A program made the translations under genes and the position numbers. From Lactifluus volemus (lineage: Eukaryota; Basidiomycota; Agaricomycetes; Russulales; Russulaceae), in assembly GCA_022376515.1 (NCBI GenBank), contig WTXI01000293.1, positions 1 to 45,030 of the forward strand: a stretch of 45,030 nucleotides of DNA, written 5' to 3'. Positions 1 through 9,098 of this stretch are shown here, in pieces. The notes under the pieces were generated by a model. That model saw nothing but the letters and a program-made list of their open reading frames with translations, made no database searches and was not told the origin of the DNA. Within the stretch, counting starts at the first letter, position 1. Each line of letters starts with the position of its first letter.

Positions 1-1007
1 TTGAGATATAAGCTACTAACGGAAGTGAGACAGGACAACGCTCACCTGGTCATCTGCAACGATCCAGCGAGCAAGGTATCGGATGAATACGTCCGGAGTA
101 TAGGCCGGAAGCTGGCGCCCAGGTGAGTCTTTCTTGACGCCTCCCTTGTCCTGGTGCTCGAGAGACTTGAAGATAGGCCATTTGTACTTCTCGCGAGCTT
201 CACAATACATGACGTTATGTTTGTTGTCCAGGTGTCTCTGAAGGTTAGTATTACCCGTGTTCGGGCCATAGGAAGATGCCTTTTCTTCACTAAGGCCCTC
301 CAGCCTGTTCAAGTTGTTCTGTCAAATCACACCAATGACAAAGGACGCGTTACTTACAAACAAGCATTGCATCGCCTCATCGTCTCACCTTCATCGTTAA
401 CAAATTCAGTGAAAAAGAATGCCATATCCGTATCAGTATTTGGAAGCTCAGAGTTGGTGTCGACGGTATCCGTGCAAAGTGTGTTAGATTGAGAAAGAAG
501 TCCGTTTGAATGATCAAGTGTTGGTTGAGCTGGGGGACCGTCGGACTCGCTATCGCTATTGTTGTCAGGTAACTGGATTTCTTCACGATCGTCATCTGCA
601 ACAGGCTTAGTACTCACGATTGTCAGAGCTAGAACCCTCAATGTAGGAGCGTAAGAAACTCACCATTACACGAGGACGCCGGCCCCTGCAAGTAGGCTTG
701 GACGGACGAGTGGCTCGGGGCACAGCAGGCTCATGCTCACGAAAGCCTTCCTGAGGGACATTATCGACAACTTGGGTCTTCGTAGTGGTAGACTGGACGA
801 CGATGGCGATGATGATGACGACGATGTAGTCAGCGGCTCAGAGCTAGAACCTTCAGTGTATGGATGGTACACACGTACACGAGAATAAGCACGCCGAGTT
901 GATGGACGAGAGGGCACTTGAGCTGCAGGAGATGAACCTTCCGGTAGGTCTGAGGGGATATCATTGACGACTTTGGCCTTCGAGGCCCTGGGGACACGGG
1001 GAGGCAT
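1..1007 (-). CDS. hAT-type transposase with BED zinc finger, N-terminal part, cut by the window edge
   Basis: Seen: two exons (about 358-590 and 46-304, minus strand) splice in phase across a GT-AG intron at 305-357. They give a BED-like finger with Cys-x2-Cys in MRRCNACL and His-x4-His in TNLQRHLDNKH. A segment typical of hAT transposases after the finger follows (YTPDVFIRYLARWIVADDQ), and then a strong donor (GTGAGC, from 45 downward) beyond which the gene leaves the window. Upstream lies a Ser/Pro/Arg-rich, low-complexity stretch that could start at an ATG at 1007 (MPPRVPRASKAKVV), but its splicing is unclear because reading frames change near 660-850. Known: BED fingers bind DNA in hAT transposases and in host proteins derived from them. 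The catalytic core and hATC domain would lie to the left, so integrity cannot be judged. It is a different family from the hAT at 7909-13830, whose finger differs. No terminal repeat was recognised at its right side. Confidence 0.7.
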
Positions 1008-1082
1008 GAGGTGTCCGAGGTGAGGAAGGGAAGAAATGCAGTCACTATATATCAGTGAGGGGTCACTGAAGGCGCTGAGGTC

Positions 1083-1117
1083 GTTGAACGTTGAATGTTG
1101 AACGTTGAACGTTGAAC
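1083..1117. repeat. Five tandem copies of a 7-bp unit (GTTGAAC)
   Basis: Five head-to-tail heptamers GTTGAAC, the second reading GTTGAAT, lie just upstream (transcript sense) of the possible hAT transposase start. The rest of 1118-1311 shows no gene I can support. Confidence 0.9.
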
Positions 1118-1311
1118 CTTCAGGCAGCACGCGGTCGTTTACAAAAGATGGAATTCATGTAAATAGAGTTCAACATTTAGTACGGGTGTAGACGTAAAGC
1201 CCGAGCCCGAACTATTCGGACGTTGTACACTACCCTGAAGCGTAAGATAGAAACATGGCATACACCATGGTCCAAGACATAAGAGTACACATACAAATGA
1301 TGAAATCCGAG

Positions 1312-3682
1312 TCATATCGATTCAAAAGGACTCGATTTGATGTTGGCTCGCTTCCGCGATGACGCTTCACCTTCCGGAGCAGCATCCCGACATCTCTTGG
1401 AACTCGAAAGTAAATCATACCGCTCTGCTTGCGAGAGGATAACCGCCTGCTTTTCGGCGGAGTCCCCGGGCGGCCAATCCAGGGCTTCGATGGACCTCTT
1501 AAAACAATCGATGATGGCATCGTAGTTCTCGAGGCTTTTCATGCCCGTTTCATGCTCAGTGTGACGTTCGAGACGCTTCTTAAACTTCTCGGGATTCTCA
1601 TTGTGGCCCATCACGGGCTGGGGCTGTTTGTAATGACGGTGAGAAAGCAAAGACCTCAGCTCGATCAACAGACCGGTGAGAGGTGGGTTATTGACAAATC
1701 TGGGCAAGTCCGAGTCGAAATCACCGCGCATGAAGCGGGACTTGGTGGATCCTCCAGAATCTCCATAAACAGGTGGATCAAATATAGTGCCAAGCTCGGA
1801 CGATCGTTTCGTTATGTCCCAGTCGGATTTGACGTAGTTGATAGCCATCCATAGCAGGACGAAGAAAGTGGACTCGATGTCATGGACAAATGTTTGATGA
1901 ATTGTGGGGTCCTCGACAATGTCCGCTGCCATAAACCGCCATGTACCCTGCCAACTATCGTCAAGAAACACACATTGGGAAATTGTGGTAACGTACTGTA
2001 CGGGTGAACTGGCGAGCACCTCCAGGTGATGAATCACTCGAATCAACTCTTTTGCAGAGGTCCCAGTCGATGAGAAGTCCACCTTTGTTCGGAGTCAATA
2101 GTATATTATTCGAGCTAATGTCACGATGAAGGATGTAACATCTCTGAAAAGCGGCTTCATGAGCTAGAAAATGGTCAGTTGGTAGTCATAACAGATAGGG
2201 GGGGTCAGATACGCACCTTGCAAAGCTGCAAAAATGCCCTGTACCAGGTCTTTACTGGTTTTGAAGGTTTCCAACGATTCACCGATATCATTCAAGATTA
2301 ATCGATGATGAGTATGACGAGTGAATGCGTTTTCAACTTGAAACTTAGACCGCGGTACCCACTCCGCATTGACATATTGGTGGGTGTGCGTGGTATGACT
2401 GTTCACGTCACCGAAGGCTGAGCAGTGAGGGATATTGGGTATATTCGCTCGATTCAGTTCCACGTAGATATCACCTTCCTTCAGCATTCCCTCGAGGTCG
2501 ACCCTCCACGAATCCTTGAAGAAGACGATGCGGCCATATTCGATGTCGTAAGCGATTGAGGTGCGGGTCGCACGACCAAAAGGCATGTGAGGCCGGGCTA
2601 CGGGCGGTGTGATAACGTAGTAGCCAAGGCGTGGTGGCACGACTACTCGAGGGACGGCGACGACAAGGAGTTCCTGATTCTTGAATTTGTCGTCAGCGAG
2701 GCAAGCTTTCTCAGTCTCGTCTACTGAGGCTCTGCGAACGGTGTCGTCATGTCCTCACGTCGCTCTGTCCGCTTGATCATAACGGGTGAAAAAGTCCAAT
2801 AGCGCGGAATCTTCTGCATAATAGATTGGCCCGGTGACAATTGCACCACTCCGATCCCATCGTATGAGCCGTGCATAAGTCTTCATAATGAGGACACTGA
2901 AAACGTGCGTGCGATACTGAGAGTCTAGTTGCAAAGCCGCGTATGTAGCAATCTGACCGGCTGTTTTGAGTCCCTTTGCATTTTCACGCATGAGCGGATT
3001 AGAATGTGATTGAAGCCTTGGATTAGGGAGAAAGGGATCATCCACTTGGTTGTGCTTGAATTCGATAAAGATATCGCTGAGGTGAGAATCAACTGTGATG
3101 ACTTTATGGTGTTCTTTGGCGTAAACAGTGCAGTCGGGTGAGAAGGAAACGTTGTACTTGGTAACGGCTATGTCACTTTTGTTTGCTGTATCACGGATCC
3201 AGAGCCTTTTGACGTGTTGCTGAACAGCTGCAACCTAATGGTTTCCCTTCAGTGTTCTATACCTAAAGCTCAGAGAGCACTCGATAACTTACAAATATTG
3301 GGTACATCTGAGCCTCATCCGCCGTGTTGCCTAGTTCATCAAATATACCCGATACAGAACTCGAAGGTTCCGAACTCGGAAGGAAAGTGGAGAGAAACTC
3401 TGTAGGAGGCATGGGACCAAGGAAGAAAGGAGCTATTTCTGCTGATAATGCTTGAAAGATCTTGTCTCGTGTGAGATGTTCTTTGTTGAGGCATCCAGTA
3501 GTCGAACTGCGAGTGTGTATTGGAGTGCCAGGAGCAAGCAGCGAATTGGCTGAGCGAGGAGGTGTGATGCTCATTGGTGGCTGGTGTCTGGGAGGCGGGT
3601 TGGTTGGGCAACGGGGAGGCACGAACCGCCATGGCTTAGCCAATGGCTTCTCACGCCTGTAGCCGTGATTGGAAGCTCCCAC
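1312..3682 (-). pseudogene. FunK1 fungal protein kinase, full length but with one in-frame TGA
   Basis: Four exons on the minus strand (3293-3682, 2217-3234, 1997-2163, 1312-1947) join in phase through GT-AG introns of 58, 53 and 49 nt. The product is about 700 residues if started at the ATG at 3574 (MSITPPRS) or 736 from 3682. FunK1-family motifs follow in order: GQIATYAALQLDSQYRTHVF and RLIRWDRSGAIVTG in the N-terminal half; the catalytic loop HRDISSNNILL; the metal-binding segment LLIDWDLCK (DWD replacing DFG); and RTGTWRFMAADI, created by the splice at 1948-1996, then HDIESTFFVLLW. The lesion is a TGA at 2755-2757 (minus strand). It sits where the family has Arg in an R-G-x-D-x-T-V motif; the flanking residues read DRAT-stop-GHDDTVRRAS, and the frame on both sides is the same. 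The only introns that could skip it would be 27-35 nt long and would remove the conserved motif. FunK1 kinases are known mainly by sequence; substrates are unknown. Either a recent pseudogene or a consensus error. Confidence 0.88.
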
Positions 3683-3800
3683 AAGCTAACTAAAATGGGG
3701 GCTTGACAGGTGCTCGGCTCCGTACGGCTAAGGATAAGCCGGCTCCGGCTCTCGGCTAAGCTGCCAATAGCCGCAAGCTGCCGCAACACTAGTTGCGCTT

Positions 3801-4493
3801 GTGCCTCGCCCCCTCAACAAGGTGAAAAAGGTGATGTTTGGATTTATTTTAGAGCTTCTTAACGGAGAAGGCCCTCAAGCTTTTTTCGATCTCACCAAGG
3901 GCCAGAGAGTGGCATCTCTAGCTCTGAAGGAGAAGAGGCGACTTGCACGGAAAAGGAATCGCGCATCGAGGCAGGCGCGCCGGAAAGCTGCGGTTGATGC
4001 GGCCAACGGCAAGCCACAACGGTCATGCAAGTACTGCAAGCAAGAGTTTGCGTCACGCAGGGCTGCCAAGCGACACCGATGCCCTTTCTCCAAGGGGGAA
4101 AGTGATGAGAGTGGGGAGGTGAGCGGCAAAGGCAAGTCCAGAGCTGCCCCAAAGCTGAACAAGCCGGTCCCCAATACTCGAGACGCTCCCTCCGCCCCCC
4201 CTGTCAGCACCATGACCACCGCTCCACCTCAGGCTAAGAAGACGCAAGACCAACATCCATCGAAAAAGAAGAAGAAGACAAGCTCGACATCGAAGCCTCA
4301 AGAACCGAAGCCGACAACATCTACTCCTGGCCCCCGGCAGAGTGCAGAGACGCACTTCCCCCACCGCACGTACGGCAGAGCGCTAGCCTCAGACCAGCCA
4401 CACGAGGAGACCTCCAACCGCCGCTCAGCCCGGCTCAACACCGAGACGAAACGCAGGACAAGGAGAGGGTTACTGGACAAATTGCAAGAGTAG
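3801..4493 (+). CDS. Basic, low-complexity protein with a Cys2-His-Cys finger-like motif
   Basis: Single open frame of 230 codons. Residues 40-64 are very rich in Arg/Lys (ARKRNRASRQARRK), loosely like a bZIP basic region but with no leucine heptads after it. Residues 76-94 read CKYCKQEFASRRAAKRHRC, a C-x2-C-x12-H-x-C arrangement close to a C2H2 finger whose last ligand would be Cys. From about residue 100 the protein is disordered, rich in Lys, Pro, Ser and Thr, with a KKKKK patch that could act as a nuclear signal. Amino-acid order and length suggest a real nuclear, nucleic-acid-binding protein, but I do not recognise a family. It starts 119 bases from the FunK1 5' end, so the two could share a divergent promoter. 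Homologues or transcripts would be needed to be sure it is a gene. Confidence 0.5.
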   Translation: MPRPLNKVKKVMFGFILELLNGEGPQAFFDLTKGQRVASLALKEKRRLARKRNRASRQARRKAAVDAANGKPQRSCKYCKQEFASRRAAKRHRCPFSKGESDESGEVSGKGKSRAAPKLNKPVPNTRDAPSAPPVSTMTTAPPQAKKTQDQHPSKKKKKTSSTSKPQEPKPTTSTPGPRQSAETHFPHRTYGRALASDQPHEETSNRRSARLNTETKRRTRRGLLDKLQE

Positions 4494-4577
4494 CTACACA
4501 TAGCGGACACTGTATAGTTACGACACGGTACATAGGGCGATCCCCTAAGCCCGTCTCAATAAGAGAAAAGCTCATGC

Positions 4578-5519
4578 TCAACTGGAGGGTACTGGTGGTG
4601 CAACCAATGCGACGCCTTCAAGGAAAGTTTGGCCAAATGTAGAAAGCTTGGCTGAGAGCCCCTGCAATGCTATGGGTCCAGTGACCTCCTTGCGTGCTCG
4701 TTTGGGTCCAGTGCTTGCGGAGGGTGTTGAGCGCATCGATGCGGCAGCTGACGAAATGGCTGAAAAAGCGGAGTACTTGTGTTTGAGGCCAGGAGCGAAG
4801 CTAGATTCGGATGGGGTAGGAGGGTCATCATCCAATGGAGCAGGAGAGTGGCCTTTCAGCGAAGGCGTTCGTGACCAGGGAATGGGTGATTTGGCCATGC
4901 CTTCGTCATCACCCTTGCCATTGCCTTCGTCGTCGTCACCATCGCCCTCGAGTTCAGTTGAGATAGCAGGGGTATGATGGCCTACACTTGCACGAAATAC
5001 ATTGACACCCTTCGCAGTTGTGGGCATAAGAGGGCACATACACTCTAGATGGCGCCAACCTTTCGAACGAAATAGCGATGCCTTTGGATGTGCCTAGTTC
5101 CATGTTATTTGAAGCTTGCCTTGAGCTTCAAATTGAACTCACCTGAATGTATGCTTCCCACACTGACTGCGATTCCAGCTTGATATCTGCACCTTTCTTC
5201 TTATCCCACTTGAAACCTGATTGCTCCTTTAGCGCGGTGACGACGAAATAGAGTTCTTTCAGCTAGTTTGAGGTCAGTTTCACAATGAAAGAGGGGGGCT
5301 AGTAGTACATACTCGCGAAAACTTGTTCTTACAAGCTTTGGCTGTCTTCACACCCCCCCTCGTATTGAAAGGAATCATATGTTCTGCAGTGGCATTCCAG
5401 GTTGCCTGTTTGAAGTTTACTCCATCACCAGCTGAAGGAAGAGATGTCTCAAGAAATTCGAGAAGGATTTCTTCATCACCCTCATCCCAGCTAGCACTCT
5501 GAGTCGCGCGTTTGACCAT
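4578..5519 (-). CDS. Myb/SANT-like DNA-binding domain protein
   Basis: Three exons (5313-5519, 5143-5262, 4578-5093) separated by 50 and 49 nt GT-AG introns, all phase 0, give an uninterrupted 280-residue protein from the ATG at 5519 (MVKRATQSASWDEGDEEILL). The N-terminal ~140 residues match the Myb/SANT-like domain common in basidiomycetes and plants: a W-x-E-x-D-E opening, then TWNATAEHM, KTAKACKNKFSRLKELYFVV (spliced), QSGFKWDKKKGADI, VWEAYI and a region around SKGWRHLECMCPLMP. The C-terminal half is acidic and Ser/Pro-rich (GDGDDDEGNGKGDDEG) and probably disordered. In the wider family such proteins accompany PIF/Harbinger transposases or act as host regulators; no Harbinger transposase is visible here. 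This is one of the few undamaged genes in the window. An ATG further upstream (5582) would add 21 residues that overlap the hairpin at 5547-5575, so I prefer 5519. Confidence 0.8.
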
Positions 5520-5546
5520 CAACACGACATTATTGACAGACAGTGA

Positions 5547-5575
5547 GTGGTGTGACAACTTTTGTGTCACACCAC
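5547..5575. other. Perfect 10-bp inverted repeat (hairpin) just upstream of the Myb/SANT gene
   Basis: GTGGTGTGAC, nine bases, then GTCACACCAC. The arms match perfectly and lie 28 bp from the Myb/SANT start codon, between it and NLR copy 1. It could be an operator, part of an mRNA leader hairpin, or the trace of a transposon end. Nothing else is recognised in 5576-5644, which is AT-rich. Confidence 0.75.
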
Positions 5576-7900
5576 ACCACACAAAAGAGTCAGAATCAGG
5601 ATTATCTCATTTGGCACATATAATCTAGCTTATAATCCAAGATTATGGCTGCCGAACAGACTCTAATACTCAATGATCTCAAGTTCAACATTTGCAAACT
5701 GGAATCGTCATACGTTGCCAACAGGGACGTGCCAGATCTGGAGTCTCGAATTGCCAAATATGTTCCGCCTGCTCTATCTTATGGCTGCGTTTTTTGGGGG
5801 GATCATTTAGAACGTCTTGATATTGAACAGGATCTGTTTCCAAAACTTCGATTGCTGTTCGAGACAAGTTTTCTCTTTTGGCTGAAGGTGCTTAGCATCA
5901 AGAACAGTGTCGGTCGTGGATCACGAGCATTGGCATCTCTGAACACATGGTTGCGGTCTGATCTGCAGAAGGTGGGCGGCTCTTGTCATGTTATAGGACA
6001 TGTAGTAACTATTGGGCACGATCTCAGCAATCATTCCAATCAGAGGTTAAAAATCTGTTCGCATTAGTGGATGATGCGTTTGCGTTTGTGCGATATTTCG
6101 GGATGGCTATATCAAGAAGCGTCCCGCATATATATATATCTGCCCTCCCTTTTGCGCCATCTTCTTCCCGTGTCGTCGAGCACCACCTTCACCTATTCCC
6201 CCACACATTTTCTTTGAGACGCGGACGGTTGTCTGATTGGCCAGCACTGGAAATGACAATTCAAGCACATGATGAACCAGTCAAGTGTGTTGTATTCTCC
6301 CCAGATGGGCAACGGATCACATCAGCCTCGCGAGATTGCACGATTCGGGTGTGGGATGCTACAACGGGGGAAGTTGTAGCGGGGCCGTTTACTGGACACA
6401 CCAAAGAAGTCCTCTCTGTCGCATTCTCGCCTGACGGGAAATGCATCACATCAGCCTCGGCCGATTGCACGATTTGCATGTGGGATGCCGCAACAGGGGA
6501 GGTCTTAGCGGGACCATTTACTGGACACGCGAGGTGGATCAGATGCATTGCATTCTCGCCCGATGGGCAACACATCGCGTCGGCTTCGAACGATTGCACG
6601 ATTCGTATTTGGGATGCTGCAACTGGAGAGGTCATAGCAGGCCCGTTTTTTGGACACACCGACGAGGTCCACTTTGTCACATTCTCACCAGACGTGAAAC
6701 GTATCGCCTCTGCCTCTGAAGATTGCACGATTCGCATGTGGGATGCTGCAACAGGAGAGGCCATAGCGGGCCCGTTTACTGGACACACCACATGAATCAG
6801 CTGTGTTTCATTCTCACCGGACGGGAAACATGTTGCTTCGGCCTCGAGCGATCGCACGATTCGCATGTGGGATGCCACAACAGGAAAGGCTGTAGCCGGC
6901 CCATTTACTGGACACACCGGTCCTATCTTTTCTATCGCATTCTCGCCAGATGGGAAACGCATCATCTCAGCCTCCAGAGATCGCATGATTTGTGTGTGGC
7001 ATTCCGCAACAGGTCAGATCATAGCAGGCCCATTCACTGGACACACATCTTCCATATTTTCTATTTCAGTCTCACCTGACGGGCAGCGCATTGCCTCGGC
7101 CTCGGATGACCGGACGGTTTGCGTATGGCATCCCAGAAAAGGAGTGGCAGGGAGCCCGTTTACCGGACATACCCAATCGATCTTCTCTGTTGCACTCTCA
7201 CCAGATGGGCAACGGATAGCCTCTGCCTCTGCAGATTGCACAATTTGTGTGTGGGATGCTACAACAGGTGAAGTCACAGCAGGTCCATTTACTGGTCACA
7301 CCGATTGGGTTCATTTTCTTGCTTTCTCACCTGAAGGGCGGCGCCTCGCGTCAGCCTCGCGAGATCGCACGATCCGCGTGTGGGATATCGCGACAGGAGA
7401 TATTGTAGCGGGCCCGTTTACTGGACACACTGGTGAGGTCTACTCTGTTGCATTCTCGCCAGATGGACAATGCATCGCGTCGGCCTTGCTCGATCGCACG
7501 GTTCGTGTGTGGGATGCCATGACGGGAGAGATTGTAGTGGCCCCGTTTACTGGACACACCGATGCGGTCCACTCTGTTGCATACTCACCAGGCGGGGAGC
7601 GCATTGCCTCTGCCTCGGACGACTGCATGATTCGAGTATGGGATGCTGCAACAGGGGAGGTCGTAGCGGGCCCTTGTCATGGCCACACTCAATTCGTCAA
7701 ATCTGTCGCGTTTTCACCAGATGGGCAGTGAATCGTCTCAGGCTCAGGAGATCACACGATTCGTGTGTGGGATTCTGTGACAGGACATGTAGTAGTAAGC
7801 CCGTTTACTGGACACGCCGCTAGCGTCTTCTCTGTTGCATTCTCACTGGACGGGCGGCACATTGCATCGGCCTCGTACGATCACACGATTTGCTTGTGGG

Positions 7901-7908
7901 ATTCTGCT
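7901..7908. repeat. Left 8-bp target site duplication of the hAT element
   Basis: ATTCTGCT directly before the left terminal repeat, repeated exactly at 13831-13838. Copies 2 and 3 have a single ATTCTGCT at the equivalent WD40 position, proving insertion. Confidence 0.97.
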
Positions 7909-8085
7909 TAGACTGTCCGGGGGCCGGTCCGGGCCAGGGCCACCCCTGTTTTGGCTGGCCCGGACCCTGGCCCTCAGGGCCGGGCCAACCCGTCGCTGGC
8001 CCTAGCCCTTGAGGGCCAGTCTGATGTCGACCCTGGCCCGACCCCGGGTCGGGTCAGGGCCGGCCCGGCCCCGCCCACCAAAATG
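7909..8085. repeat. Left terminal and GC-rich subterminal region of the hAT element
   Basis: Starts with the 19-bp TIR and continues with many GGGCC/GGCCC motifs on both strands. The right end (13648-13830) has the same composition. Subterminal repeats of hAT elements commonly bind transposase; that role here is inferred. The segment 8086-8310 inside the element holds nothing I can identify. Confidence 0.75.
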
Positions 8086-8310
8086 CATCAAAATTTCTGT
8101 GAAGTCGAAATATACACGCGAAGGCACACAGTGAGCCCAGGAGTATATTATGGGGGGAACAAGAGTCACTGGTATTGTTCCCTATTTTTTGTGGTGATTT
8201 GGGTGCTTTAAATACATGTCTTGGCCTCTAAATACCTAGTGTACTAGTAGACTACGCATAGAGCGGCATAGTTGAATGCATTATGTATACTGTAGTACCA
8301 AAGTACACTG

Positions 8311-8910
8311 CCAGCCCATCCAGCCCCATAATGGCAGGTAAAGGAATAGCTACTGTCCACTGATGGTTCTCAGCAAGCGAATTGGCCATGGTGAGAGAGG
8401 AAAGAAGAAAGCACTGTGTACTATAGTAACTGTGGAACCCGGAACGCTCGAACACGCTGGAGTCGTAGTGTTCTGCGGAACACCACAGACATGTAGCTTT
8501 GATTGCCGGCAACACTGGTGATGATGAGAATCGAAGGAGAGACTGCAGAGGTAACAGGGGCGAGCCTAAGTCATAAGAAAATGTCCTTGGGCAGGGAAGG
8601 GACATGATCACACCTTGAGCATGCCTGTCCGGCTCCATAATGGCAGGTAAAGGAATAACTACTGTCCAATGAGGGCTCTCAGCAAGTGAGTTGACCATGG
8701 TGAGAGAGGAACGAAGAATGTTGAGAAGCATGGTGTAACCCGGAACGACTCGAACAAGCTGGAGTGGTGGTGTTCTGGAGTCTGTGGTACACCTCGGATG
8801 TGTAGACTTGATCACCGGCGATGCCGACGCTGTCCGATTGGGTTCGATAATGGTGATGACGAGAATTGAAGGAGACTGCAGAGGTAACGGTGGCGAGCCT
8901 AAATCACAAG
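8311..8910. repeat. Two diverged direct repeats of about 270-295 bp inside the hAT element
   Basis: Unit 1 (about 8311-8580) and unit 2 (about 8620-8910) share long blocks in the same order, for example CCATAATGGCAGGTAAAGGA at 8326 and 8635, then CCATGGTGAGAGAGGAA-like blocks and GGCGAGCCTAA at the end. The offset grows from 309 to about 330 bp because of small indels. No coding function is supported; the long minus-strand ORF across it has no recognisable similarity. Confidence 0.8.
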
Positions 8911-9098
8911 ACGATTTGACGAATGTTACGAATGATTGATGGCGATATGATGAGCAGATGAATGAAACGGGACTCGGACTTGGAACACAAAACCACTTCC
9001 TCAGCATCGCAACTTCAACGGTTCCCCCTAGACAGCCACAGCTCGCATTACACAACAAACGCGAGGTTGTTAATCGATATATTGAATGTCCACAACTA

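Noticed and set aside
1429..1854. 141-codon plus-strand ORF opposite FunK1
   Set aside because: It is the antisense shadow of the FunK1 C-terminal exon.
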